Source: Ceraceosorus guamensis
Taxonomy: Eukaryota > Basidiomycota > Exobasidiomycetes > Ceraceosorales > Ceraceosoraceae
DNA length: 64,000 nucleotides
Direction: 5' to 3'
Assembly (NCBI RefSeq): GCF_003144195.1
Contig: NW_020290047.1
Span: forward strand, 1 to 64,000
Both the position numbers and the translations under genes were made by a program. Within the stretch, counting starts at the first letter, position 1. Every line of letters starts with the position of its first letter. Shown in pieces: positions 13,460-24,478 of the stretch. The notes beneath the pieces were generated by a model. It worked only from the letters and a program-made list of their open reading frames with translations, was not told the origin of the DNA and did no database searches.

Positions 13460-13519
13460 GGCAGCAGGTCGACTGTGCGACGTATGTACGTGTGTGCTTC
13501 CCACGGTCGACCTGCTGCC
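13460..13519. repeat. 18-bp inverted repeat (hairpin)
   Basis: Left arm 13460-13477 begins GGCAGCAGGTCGAC. Right arm 13502-13519 ends GTCGACCTGCTGCC. The innermost 14 of the outer arm pair perfectly, and the full 18 pair with one T/G mismatch that would be a wobble in RNA. The loop is 24 bases. Confidence 0.85.
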
Positions 13520-14160
13520 CTTGCACCAATCAAAGGTGGGGCTGGGGACCACTCGTGACTCACAACTGCTGCTACTCACCGTTGACAGCGAGGCGTGAGC
13601 AGTCGCGAGTCGCGAGTCTTGAGCGCGAGTGCGTCGGGATAATCCGTGATCCACGATTGTGATTCAGATTGTCGACCTTCGAAGAAAGGGCGAATCATGA
13701 AGAAAATCAGCCGCTTTCGTGTCCCACGCCACGTGGCCGAGCGTCAAAGTGGAGTTGCAATCGATCGAGTCTTGACTCGTGACTCAGACTCTTGAGTCGC
13801 ACGATCTGCTGCGTCGCACGCACGTATGCATTGGCGCGTCCGACGCCCGACGAACACGCGAGCTTCCATGAACGTCACTTGACTCGACGAGTCGACTTTT
13901 TTGACTCGTGACTCTTCTCATGTGCTTGCTCTGCACCAAGGGTTCGATTTGGCATCCCTCTTGACTAATCGTCGCCATTCTCGCGTTTTGGTCCGTCAGC
14001 ACCCAACCACACGACGTCAAAGGAGCTCACTCACAGTCGCTGTTTGTCAAGATCACATCTTCAACAGCCTCGGCTCATCTCACTAGACGCTCTTCGACAC
14101 AGTCCAACATTCACACCATCTGTCTGCAGGCTTGCACGCAAAGCAACAACCAACGCGATC

Positions 14161-15079
14161 ATGTCCGCTCTTCGCCACAGCGCACGTCAAGTGCTGAGCA
14201 GCGCAGCATCCACCAGTCGACTCAGTACAAGTATCACACCGCCTCTGCGCTCTCAACGAATTCCCTCTCCTCTCGCACCCATCTCATCCATCTCCGCTTT
14301 CAGCACAAGCCGTCTAATTCGAGCCGCAAAGGACGACGCGAGTGGCGCGACGCCAGCAGAGGAATCTGCAGAGACGAAAGAGGCAGCTTTCGGTAAGGGA
14401 TTGGGACTGAAAGAGACTGGAGAAGCGCAGAGTACGGGTAAAGGATCGGCTGCTGGAAAATCAGAGGCGGAGACCAAATTGGCGGAAAGGGAGGCAAAGA
14501 TCAAGGAGCTGACTGTGAGTTGTCCAAGATCCCACATCCTCCAGAGAGAGCACACACTCTCTCCGCTCGTCACTGTATGCGCTGACGTACGTGCCCCCAT
14601 CCGCCACTTTTGACACATAGGATCAATTGCTGTACGGTAAAGCGGACATGCAGAATCTGCAAAGAAGATCGGCAGAAGAAAAGGCTCAAGCATCAGACTT
14701 CGCCATTACCAAGTTCGCGCGGGACTTGACTGCATCGCTAGACGTCTTGGCCCTCGCCTTGCGATCCGTGCCCGAAGCGTTGCGTCAAGCGCCATCGGAG
14801 GTCAAAGACGCTCAAGATCCTCGCAAAGCTCTAGCTGAGCTTTACAGCGGTGTCGAGTTGACTTCCAAGAGCATCACCGATATGCTCGGTAGGCATGGTG
14901 TGACCGTCTTTGATCCTACGGGCGAAAAGTTCGATCCGGCTTTGCACGAGGCCATGTACCAGGCTCCCGTGCCCGGCAAGACACCCGGCACGGTTCTGGA
15001 ATGCTCAAAGGTGGGATTCAAGATCAAGGGGAGGGTACTTAGACCTGCGCAGGTCGGTGTCGTTCAGGAGACCAGCTAG
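14161..15079 (+). CDS. mge1: Mitochondrial GrpE nucleotide-exchange factor (2 exons)
   Basis: GrpE/Mge1 releases ADP from mitochondrial Hsp70 (Ssc1) during protein import and folding. Exons 14161-14514 and 14621-15079 give 270 residues. Residues 1 to about 55 are rich in Arg and Ser without acidic residues, as expected of a matrix-targeting presequence. A charged linker and helix (about 90-118) precede the GrpE core: DQLLYGKADMQNLQRR, then KFARDLTASLDVLALAL, then a C-terminal beta domain with GTVLECSKVGFKIKGRVLRP and AQVGVV. The intron donor is GTGAGT and the acceptor ATAG, at phase 0. The upstream frame is open with an alternative non-ATG start at 14044; the ATG at 14161 is chosen because it begins the presequence. 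Confidence 0.95.
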
Positions 15080-15814
15080 CCGGACAGACAGCCGGTCAGG
15101 CGACGCAGCGGGAGGTGGGAAAAAAAAGTGAATATCGAATACAGGCGCTTCACATGGTACGCACTATACGAGAGCGCATACGAGAGCGCATCTGTTCAGC
15201 CAGGGAAGTAGCTGCGTGCACACATTGTAGCGAAGGAACGACGGCTGCACGCGCCTCAACACACATCAAAGAGCGCAAACGGTTCCAATGCATAACCACC
15301 TTTCTTTTGCCTGGATTGGTCGCAAGTTGCCTGCTGCTTGCTCGTTTGCTGCATTCGTGATCAGCTGCTCTCGTCGTTCAGACCAGCCCACGACTCTGAC
15401 CTCGCGCTTGCGCTCTTGATGCCTCTTGAAAGTACGCAAAGGCTGCTGCGCATTGCAAACCCGTTCTGAAACTCATCAGCCGTCAAGACACCCTTGAGAC
15501 TCTGGCCCATGTTGATGCACGACGACCGTATTGTCACTTGCAAACGAGCGAAGCCTTACTGCGTCGTTGTGCGTATTCATCTCAAGGAAGCGCAGTCAAA
15601 GATGCGTTGGCAGATCTATCGAACTCCGTCCATACAGTACAGGAAGCGCATGACGAGAGGGGAAATTGGGTAAGAATGTGATCAAAAAAACTTCGGCTTG
15701 CGTGAGTTGAGCAAAGGCCAAAAGGAGTTTAGTCAGAGAGCTGCCCATTGCGCGACGTGAGAAATGCCCTTTGCTGTCGAAAGAAATGACATCCGAAGTG
15801 CGACGCGTGCCAGC
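15080..15814. other. Convergent intergenic region
   Basis: The 3' ends of grpE (plus) and the cyclin gene (minus) face each other. No coding frame or RNA gene is supported. Confidence 0.6.
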
Positions 15815-17930
15815 TCATTGGGAAGTCGACATTGCAGCGCTGCCTGTATTCTGCGGCGAAGTTGCGCTGCGAGGCTCTTCAACCTGCACAGCACGTTGCT
15901 CTGGCGGGGCCAGCTCCCGAACGCGCGAAGGGCTCCACTGTCCCGAGCCGTACACCAGCAGCTGGTTAGCATAACGCTGCATCTCGTCCAAAGGTATGAC
16001 CAAGTGGAAGTCGTTTAGCAACAGAAATTGCAGCTCAAGCTGATTGAGCTCGTGCACGGGCAAACCCCCCACCTGTGCGGGACATTGAAAGTCAAAGACG
16101 GCGTAAGCGTTTTGATATCGCACCTCGGACAATCATCTCTGTGGATCTCAAAAGGTCTCCCCAACTGACCTTGGCGTACCGAGAATTGGTGTAGAATACA
16201 TCAGAGAAGAATTTGCTGGCCACCGTTACGCCCGCAATGACTAGACGATGGACGTTATAGCTATCGATTGCGAAGCCTTTCATCCCAGGATGAGGTTCTG
16301 CAAGCGCACTGGCAAATCCTGGATTATCTCTAGCCAAGGCGCTACTACCGCTCGAGACTTCTTCGCCATCCAAGGCTGGCAAACCAGCTGCTTGGCCCGC
16401 CGGACTTCCCGAGCCACTAGATCCGGGCGCAGCGCCCAATCCCATTCTGCTCATCCGATCAAAGTAGACCAAAAGCGAGAGAAAAACGTCGTTGGTGGTC
16501 GGGCAGTACTTGAGGATGCGCAACAAGTACGACTCGATGCTGATGCTCGGCACATTGCGTGCATGAAAGCAAAGTGTGCTGCTCTGAGTGCCCAATGCAC
16601 CCAGTGCTGCGGTCGTAATCGGCGGCCAGCTTCCTTTGCCTTGGCTATCCGCACTTCCTGACCTGATGTCCAAACCTTCCGGGGTTGCCAAGTCGTGCCT
16701 CGTATCACGGGCAGTTGTGGAAGAGGCGCCCGTGGAGGGCGCTGGAGAAGCACCATTCTGCGCACTGACTGCCATCCCATCGCCTCCCGCACCCGGGTCT
16801 ACGCCGTCCTGTCTTCTGCTGCCCCCCCTCGACCTCGATTCTTTCCGCCGGTCAGCGCCCGTACCGCCAGGTTTCAGCTCGTCGTTAGCAGTCGCGATCT
16901 GGTTGAGCAGTGCAGCGAGCACGCGCAATAAGTCCTGTGGCGGAAACGTCGCGAGGTCCAAGTGCTGTGCAGGCCCGCCCCCAGGTAAAGATTGACCTTG
17001 CAACTCCCTGATCATGCTACTTCTTCGCGTCTTTGCGGTGTACTGTGGGCTAGTCTGCGCCAAGTGCAAAGCCTCCGTCGCAATCGCATCCGGGACCGCT
17101 TCCGTGCGTCTAGGTGAGTTGCGAATGTTCATGCGCGGAGACACCGTGGAGGCTGCTTGAGCCGCAGTCGAGGTGCCAGGCGCCCGTTCCAGACTGTCGG
17201 CCCGCGCATCCCAATCTTGCTGGTGAGAAGGACCTGGCTCGGCCCACGAAGTCTGTTGCAGCGGACTAGTGGTCCTCCGAGTTTTGGAAGCAGGTCCATT
17301 GCCACTTCGCGACCGTGTCCGATCCTCTGTTCCAGGCCCTTGAGACATTTCATTCATGCGGCTTTCGGGAGGAGACCTTGAGTAGCCTGATCGAGGCGAG
17401 CGCTCGATCGGCGCACTGCCTACAGCGTGGTCGCCTCTGACGAAAGCTACCCCAGAGTGTGCCGCGCCGGAGTTTACCGAAGAATCGTATGCGACAGAGG
17501 CACTGGGGTGACTGGATGCCATGACGTTAGGAGAGAGTCTGCGAGAAGGAGTTGCAGCGCTATGCGTCCGAGTGCCGGCAGTGGCGCCTGCTGCCAAGCG
17601 CAATGCTGACCGAGCTTCCTGCTGATTCGCTGACCCTGCGACCGCCCCGCTAGCCGAAAGAGCCTTTGCTGCTTGAGCGAGGTTGTGAGTGCTAGAGTGG
17701 TGGAGAAAAGGTAAGGTTGTGTCGGAGCTTGTGGCAATTGGCGGGCTAGTGTTATTGCTAGAAGCCGCTGAAGAGCCGCCACCTCGTCTGCCACCTACTT
17801 GAGACGAGCTGGGTGAAGAATAGTATGCTGGGGAATCAAAGGAGCCCGAAGACGATTGCGAGGGGGACAGCGATGCCGGTTGCCCTTGTGATTGTGGTTG
17901 TGTGGTCGGCGAGTCGCCCCAACGAGGCAT
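15815..17930 (-). CDS. Pho80-type cyclin (2 exons)
   Basis: Cyclin partner of a Pho85-like kinase; in yeast Pho80-Pho85 represses the phosphate-starvation response. Exons 17930-16170 and 16072-15815; 672 residues. The first 445 residues are low-complexity Ser/Ala/Thr sequence. The cyclin box starts near 450 (SIESYLLRILKYCPTTNDVF, then LSLLVYFDRMSRMG), is split by a Gly/Ser-rich insert of about 45 residues, and resumes with FAIDSYNVHRLVIAGVTVA and SKFFSDVFYTNSRYAK. Exon 2 supplies VGGLPVHELNQLELQFLLLN and DFHLVIPLDEMQRYA. The intron interrupts the RYAK/VGGL junction with donor GTCAGT. The frame is open upstream to 18110 but from a TTG; the ATG at 17930 is the first Met. The last 45 residues are Pro/Ser-rich. 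Confidence 0.93.
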
Positions 17931-19986
17931 CGTTGAATGCGCTTTCTGACCGGAAAGCTTGGGCGGGAGCAGCGCTAGACTGAGGAGCTGCGTTGACGTG
18001 CGCAAGCGAGAACGGGTGAGCACACATTGAAGATTCAGCACAAACGCAGCGGCATGGCTGCTTCCTCTGCTTCGGCCGAGTTGTAGGGAGTCTGTAGCGA
18101 ACAGAGCCAAAGGTGGGATGAGAGCGGGTACTCACTCGCAAATACGGCAACCGCACGGATGTCTCGTGCAATGGCTGAGATGGTGAATTGCTCTCGACTT
18201 GGCGCTGAAATTATGAGGATGAGCCAGAGTATTGTGGTATCGATGTCGTCAATAGTGAGCTGAGAGAGAGGAGCGACCGACTGCGCGTGTGAATGAACGC
18301 TTGCAAGATGAAGTGTAGCAGAAGTTCAAGGTCACTCAGTGGTCCCTCCACCGTGTCGGTAGTTCGCGTGGATGTCTAGCAGTGTAAGTGGTCAGCGGTG
18401 GATGAATGCTCGCAACACTTGTCATCAGCTGGAATCCAGGAGCGGCGTCGCAGCCCTGCTCACCCTCGTTGGGAGTAGAGGTGACAAGCCAAGCTTTGGA
18501 CGTCAGGATGATGGGAGCAAATAGTCCATAGCATCAACTAGCCGCGCATGCGACCCGTCGGTCAGCCAGCGTGAGGTTCAAACGCAGCACGCAGCACGAA
18601 CCACACATCACCGCCCGCGCCGCGCACTTGATTCACTATACACCACTACGGTATACTAGCTGGGCGCGCAGCCAAAAGGAGCAAAAAAACGCGCAAGCTG
18701 CTGCATGCTGCATGCATGCAGGGCGCGTGCGCTCGGGTGCGGATGCGATATTTTCGACAATCGTCAACGTCAATAATCACCTATATAAGCTGCGCAAGCG
18801 CGTGGCGCGGGCGCGCGCGCGCGTTGGTCAGCCAGACTACAAGTCGCACGTTACAACGCGTCGGCTCAACTTGAAATGAAAGTTCAACCGCTTTGAAGAG
18901 ATCTCCGACGCACGGATCTTGCTCCTCGCTCGCTGACGCGCACGGCCTCGCACTGTACAACCAATAATCAAGAATAACAATCCGCATTTGCAGCAGATCA
19001 ACTTGCAATCACGAATGCTGCTGACGGTCGTGAAGAGACTTGAGGTTTTGGATTCCAAATTTGATCGATGATTGCACGCATTTGCGCACGCATTTTGATT
19101 GTTTGAGGCTCGATGTCCTATGCAGCAGCTACAGCACTTGAAAGACCGCACCTCAGTGCCACAGCACAACGTGTATTCTCCACCACCAGCGGCACTCGTA
19201 TGTTTCCCCTTGGGACCCAGAATGCTGGAAGTCTCTCACGCGAGCGTGCAAGCGCACAATGCATATGCAGCATGCAGCACAAAACGCGCGAGCGCTCGTG
19301 CGCTCCCGGAGCCGTGGTCGTGGAGGAGGCGAGTAGGAGTCACAGTGTGCGAATGAATGCGGTAGCGCAGCGCAGACCCAAGGAGTCACAGGCGTGTCTG
19401 GTGAGGAAAATCATGGCGTGCAGCAAGTGCAGCGGGGGGGCAGCGTTTGCTGCATGTCACCGTGACGGTGACCGACCGCCGCCCTGGCTTGTCAGACACG
19501 CAGACTTTCTGCTTATTATAGAGCTTGGGCACAAACCGTTCGACGCAATGGACAAGCAGCATGGTTGCGAACGCGGCAGCGCACGGACGATCCCATCTGC
19601 TTGGGAGGAACGGCGTGACCGAATTCGTTGCTGGCAGCCAGCAGCAAAGCTTCACGTACTTCGTTTAGGCGGTGGACTCGCCATCCTTAACCACCGCGCG
19701 AAGATTTGGAGAATCGTGAGTGCAGATGGCATGAGCCATCGCAGAGATCAAGATGGTGCAATTCGGCGCAGGTCTTGTCAATATTGGATCTCAAATAACA
19801 GGTACGCAGACCAAACAATCGTGAATCGCTTGCAGACAGACAGGTCAATCACTCCTTGTTCTGGTCGCAAAGAGACCGCGTGCAGGCCTTCACTGAGCTG
19901 TATTGCGCATCACATTGCTGCCACAATGGCTTCTCCGAATGGATTCATCGGATTGGCGCAGTATTCAGCGCGAGTTTGGTACAGCA
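17931..19986. other. 2-kb region between cyclin and msrA
   Basis: It holds the cyclin promoter on the left, a TATATAA at 18782-18788, an alternating GC tract near 18805-18825, and a 323-codon open frame from 19113 that is listed separately as a doubtful gene. Nothing else is supported. Confidence 0.5.
18782..18788 (+). promoter_or_regulatory. TATA-like element
   Basis: TATATAA on the plus strand, followed within 25 bases by an alternating GC tract. The only sizeable plus-strand frame downstream is the doubtful ORF at 19113, 325 bases away. Confidence 0.25.
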
Positions 19987-20084
19987 TCACCACCACAAGC
20001 GGTGCGTGCCGCATTGGTAGCCTACCAGAGACAGGAGCCAAGATGCGAGTCAGCGTCTTTGCCCACCTCGATAATCAACTTTAA
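19113..20084 (+). CDS. Doubtful orphan ORF, 323 codons
   Basis: An uninterrupted frame with an ATG start, longer than expected by chance outside known genes. The protein has no recognised domain and contains scattered Cys, including a CSKC pair. Its last 100 bases overlap the final exon of msrA on the other strand. Arguments against: no conserved motif, no low-complexity arm like its neighbours, and no splice structure. It may be a lineage-specific gene, an antisense transcript of the msrA 3' region, or chance. Confidence 0.2.
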   Translation: MSYAAATALERPHLSATAQRVFSTTSGTRMFPLGTQNAGSLSRERASAQCICSMQHKTRERSCAPGAVVVEEASRSHSVRMNAVAQRRPKESQACLVRKIMACSKCSGGAAFAACHRDGDRPPPWLVRHADFLLIIELGHKPFDAMDKQHGCERGSARTIPSAWEERRDRIRCWQPAAKLHVLRLGGGLAILNHRAKIWRIVSADGMSHRRDQDGAIRRRSCQYWISNNRYADQTIVNRLQTDRSITPCSGRKETACRPSLSCIAHHIAATMASPNGFIGLAQYSARVWYSITTTSGACRIGSLPETGAKMRVSVFAHLDNQL

Positions 20085-20889
20085 GCCGACGTGCCGCTAC
20101 TCACCCCAGGGGTTCTTGTGCAAGTACTCTTGATGATGCTCGTCGGCCTCGAAAAAGTCACCAGCCGGCCTCTCCTCGACCTGCGTGACAATCTTCTTTC
20201 CCTTTGGCGTAAAGTGCTTTTCCTGCACTTCATTCGTCACCTTTTTTATCGCCTCCAGTTGCTCGGGAGAATGAGCAAAGATGGCGCTCCTGTACTGAGT
20301 GCCTCTGTCGTTGCCTTGAGCGTTGAGCTGCGTGGGGTCGTGCGTGCGATAGAAGAATTCGACGAGCTCGGCGTAGGATACCTTGCTGGGATCAAAAGTC
20401 ACTTGCGCTGCTTCTGCATGACCTGTTCGGCCAGTGCACACTTCCTCGTAGCTTGGGTTTTTGGAAGACTCTTTGCCACCGATGAATCCGACCTTGGCAT
20501 CGATCAGCCCTTTGCCTTTATAGTGCTCCCGCTGTAATTGAAGAGTGGCGAAGAGTGGCGATGTAGGGAAGGAGGTCAGCCAAGCGCACAGCCGTGATTG
20601 GAGCTCAGGTCTACACTTACAAAGATGCTGCACCGCACAATTACGCGAAGATGGGCCATTCAGCATACAGTCGAGTGGGCGAAATGGTCGTGCATACAGT
20701 CCCCACTCACTGTTCAGTGCCCCAGAAGCATCCGCTGGCAAAGGTACCTTTCTCGATGGCGTTCCCGTTGGTAGACATGCTTCTGGCCGATTGAGCAGCG
20801 ATGGCAAAAGACGTGGTTGGCTGAGTGGCAGGGCCCACGATCGTTGGAGGAGGCAAAGGTTTGAAAGCGCCAAAAATGCGAGAGAACAT
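19987..20889 (-). CDS. msrA: Peptide methionine-S-sulfoxide reductase MsrA (4 exons, one of 7 nt)
   Basis: Reduces methionine-S-sulfoxide in proteins with thioredoxin, protecting against oxidation. Exons 20889-20711, 20627-20621 (7 nt), 20531-20105, 20021-19987; 215 residues. The catalytic motif GCFWGTEHIF has its Cys near residue 54. The codons for His-Ile-Phe come from the micro-exon CATCTTT, which restores both the reading phase and the family consensus. The core continues with LIDAKVGFIGGKESSKNPSY, then VCTGRTGHAEAAQVTFDP, then THDPTQLNAQGNDRGTQYRS, and closes NPWGYQCGTH, where the Cys is a likely resolving residue. The N-terminal 37 residues look like a mitochondrial presequence. A second ATG (Met38) opens the cytosolic-type core, so two isoforms are possible. 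A further in-frame start upstream is only GTG. Confidence 0.92.
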
Positions 20890-21657
20890 GGGCAAAGCTG
20901 CGAGAGCTATGAATGCAGCTAGGATCACCGAAGCGGCCGATAGCTGTCTAGATCGGGCTGTATGCGCACCTCGAGCGGGCGTCGGACTGGTAAGATGAGA
21001 GGTGCTCGGAATGGTGGCGGCGTAAATTGGGAAGTGCGCTGTGTGGGATGGTGGTGGTCGCCTTGGGTGATTGACATCCCTTGTGCCGAGCGGCTCGCAG
21101 GTGGCGTGTCACCCTCCACAGGCGCGGTAACGCCGTTTGATGTGGTTTGGCTAAGCGCACGTCGGCGGCGAATGCCGATGAGCTAGTGGAGGGCGGGCGC
21201 ACGGGCCGCGCGCCATTGGGTCGCACGTGATCAGCCCGATGGGGTGGAACCCTCAATATCTTGAATCTTGAATTGAAATCAAAATGAATTTGAATCGTGA
21301 ATCTCATCTTGATGAACGTGTGGGAACTCAAGAATGTCGTGAATTGTGATTATGGTCTGATGCGGCTGTAGGCGCGCATGACCGCGAGTTCGACAGGCTT
21401 TTAAAATCAGAATCACGAATAGCTGTGTGGCTTTGTTTGGCTGCACGGATGGGTGGACTTAGACTCTTTAACTCACGACTGTCGTCCCAACGTGAATCTT
21501 GGCTGTCGACTCTACTCAGCGTTGTCAAATGCGAACGAGAATCAGGAGAGCAGAGCCTGTCATCAACCAGTTCAAGTATCTGCTGTGCCAACCCTCCTCC
21601 GAAGCTTCCCGCGCCTACTCTCCGGGCTAAGGACTACGAAACAAGGCGAGATGCGGC
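20890..21657. other. Divergent promoter region, msrA / F-box gene
   Basis: No gene is supported in these 768 bases. The stretch 21250-21430 contains several copies of GAATC/GTGAATC/AATCACGAA words. It must contain the promoters of both flanking genes. Confidence 0.55.
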
Positions 21658-24328
21658 ATGCTTGCTGAGCATAAGCCTGTACCGCCGGTTCCTGCACCGC
21701 AGATAGAGGCAGCGATGGAGACCATCGTCGGAGAAGCGCTAGCGGCTGAAACATCACCGCATTCCGCGAATCCAGCCAGAAGGAAGGACGCGCACGTCAC
21801 AGAAGGCAAACTGTGTACTTTGCCACTGGAGATTTTTGAGAAGATCCTTTCCCATCTTCCCTTTCCGCAATGCGCACGAGCACTGCTGACGCTGCGTTGT
21901 ACATGCCGATCACTCCAAGCAATCAGCACACAGGCTCCCCTCTGGCGCAGGGTGATCGAAGCTGCTCACTCCAGCGGCACCACTCTGCCAAGTCTGCCTC
22001 GAAATTCTGAGATCAAACATAGCGAAAGCGCAGAAGAGCTGGAATGGTGCGCTCTGTACGGGCTTTCCAACACCCCCGACGCGCGCAGAATTCCTTGGAA
22101 CTACTCTCTCAGAGCTCATGCCGATCGCATCACTTGTCTCAAGCTTGTGGCAGGACCAAGTCGAAGAGCTCGGAAGAGAAGGCGAACATGCGAGACACCC
22201 CATGAGGCCTCGAGCGCCTCCTACACGGTCGAGGGCATTCGTGGCAGGTACCGCAGACAAGCTTGGCTTATCACTGGTGCCATCGATGGCTGGGTCAGGG
22301 TTTGGGACATCGGTCGGATGATTGAAGAAGAGCAAGGCAAGTGTAGGATGAAGGCCAGGGAGGATAGTATCAGCCCCGGGCCGCCATCAGATGCCGCCGC
22401 TGAGTCGCCGGCCTCGCTTAGCGACCAGCTAGACTTGATGAGCTTGGAGTCTCAGAGGACCGGTTCGACAACGCCAGTACACTCCAAGCCCCCGGTATTC
22501 GGGGGTGATCCTCTACCTCTACTTACCCCTCGGAGAAGGGCAGGTGGCAGCGCAAACGGCGCTCTAGAGTCGCACGCGAGGCTTGCTGGAAGGGAGTATC
22601 TTGTATGCAGCATATGCACCGCTGCTGACGTGACGGCCCTGGACGCTGAACTCGTGCATACCTTCCGAGATGGGACTGGGCAGGGAGAGCGCACAAAGCT
22701 GCGAATAGCGTGCGGTAGCTATTACGTGAGTGGCTGCTGCTTTCGTTGCGCAATATTTAAATGAGGATGCTGACGCTCTGAACGACATCTGCCAATAGAG
22801 TGACGCAGCTGTGACGTTATACGAGCTGGAGCTTCCGGAGGAGGAAGAGGAAGCAGCGTCAGAGACATCTCGGGAAAGGCGTGGCTGCGCTCGTGATGCC
22901 ACGCTGGTCTCTACCCTTTCTCCGAGCGCGTGGTGCGGCGTCCAATGCCTTGTGCTTCGAGGGTCACTCATTGCAGTCGGCACCTACACCGGCCTGGTAC
23001 ACCTTTGGCAGACTGGCATCGATCCCTCCTCATCTACGTCGCCAAAGATAGCTACTGCGGACAAGGCCAAAGAATGGAAGCATGTGATCGAAAGACCAGA
23101 GCGGAAAAGCGTCGCTGTCCTCCGGCTGGAACTCGGCAAGCGAGATGATGGCACCTTTCCTTGCTTGCTGCTGGTCACTCGGACAGGCGAACTAGAATGG
23201 TGGACGCTTCCGCTTCCAGAGACCGCAGGTGAAATGCGACAGCACATGCCGCTGTCGACACAATCCATCCTGCAAGCGGACAGGAATGATGGCGCGACGA
23301 GCGATTCGCTCGAGTCGTTCGCACCGGTACGCAGTGGCCCTCACTCTACCTCACGAAGCAGCAAGGATGTGGCAGTGGAGCAAGGGCGAGAATCCGACCC
23401 CGAGCCTCAAATGTTGTCCAGGTTCTCGCTCGGCGACGGGTTGACACCGATGCTGGGGCTCGGCTTCTCGGAGCCTGACGATGGCGTCGCCGGCCGACTG
23501 GCGAGAAGCAAGAGGCCTGGGCAGGACCGGCGCCTCAGCTTGATGCTCGGCGACATGACTGGCGTCTCCCATTGGCAGTTCTCGCTTCCAAAAGAAAGTA
23601 CGTCGGATTGGGAGATGCGATTGCCTTACATTTCAGAGCCAGTCCGCGTGGGGCGGAGAGAAGTGGTTAATGAACGCCCCATAGGACTAGCCCTCGGTCA
23701 ATCTGGCGATAGGGCTATCTTTCACTCCAGTCTCGGCGGCGTGCCACCTTTGTGCTGTGTACGCCTCTACCACACTGATCGGTCCGACATGGCCATCATA
23801 AGTCCGTTTGAAGGCTTGGCCGACAAGAGCTCGCTGCCTTGGCAAGCTGGAATGAGAAGAGGTGCCACTGGTGCAGAACGGCTACCCAGCGCAGCTGGCA
23901 GCGCTCCATTGCCAAGTCCGACGTCGACAAATCTGTCGGTGGACACCGAATCGGAAGAGCCCAGCACGCCCAGCGCATCGGCCGGTCCCACATCATCCTC
24001 CAATTTGTCTTCTGCTCTCGCAGGTCTCAGAGGCAGGCAACGTCCAGCAGTGGGCGGCTCGACGATGAGAATGTTCGAAGCTCCTCCAGAAGATTCCGGC
24101 TCGGCTTCCAAGTCGGGCTTGCAGATCGACACGAACGCAGCCGAGTCTGAACAAGCAGCGGTGTCGACGTCGACGTTCACGTCCAATGCACCTGCTCATC
24201 AACATGGTATCAAAAGAGCCGACATCCTGACCGAGGCTGCTTATGCTGAGAGTCTTGGCATCACCATCTTTGCTACCGCAAGAGGTTACCTGCACATCAC
24301 GGATTGGTGCACCAGCGCCCACGCGTAA
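21658..24328 (+). CDS. F-box protein with degenerate WD-like repeats (2 exons)
   Basis: Probable substrate receptor of an SCF ubiquitin ligase; the substrate is unknown. Exons 21658-22725 and 22799-24328; 865 residues. An F-box lies at about 51-98 (LPLEIFEKILSHLPFPQCA, then RCTCRSLQAISTQAPLW). WD-like blades can be seen at about 150-160 (HADRITCLKL), 200-216 (LITGAIDGWVRVWDI), 400-430 (LIAVGTYTGLVHLWQTG) and near the C terminus (GITIFATARGYLHITDW). The blades are widely spaced by Ser-rich inserts, so the propeller is diverged. The intron (donor GTGAGT, acceptor ATAG) falls in GSYY/SDAAVTLYEL at phase 0. A second in-frame Met at residue 20 is an alternative start. Confidence 0.85.
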
Positions 24329-24478
24329 TTCTCACATTCGCGACGCAGAGGGATGCATCGTCGATGACACTCTTCATGAATTGCAACCCTGCCCTTGCCT
24401 ACTTAGCAACAGCCTCTCGCATGTTAAAATTTTGGAGCTCTATCCTGTCGAAGCTACAAAATGCTCATCCGGTCAAGT

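Larger units (their letters stand above)
12554..14160. other. Divergent intergenic region between the USP gene and grpE
   Basis: This 1.6-kb promoter region serves two divergent genes. It carries a GTGTGC-type microsatellite (12892-12935), a TGGA tetranucleotide repeat (13426-13456), an 18-bp inverted repeat (13460-13519) and a dense run of GACTC/GAGTC words (13560-13920). No coding sequence is supported. Confidence 0.6.

Noticed and set aside
17931-18110. N-terminal extension of the cyclin
   Set aside because: The extension has no ATG and starts from TTG; the first Met at 17930 opens the protein.
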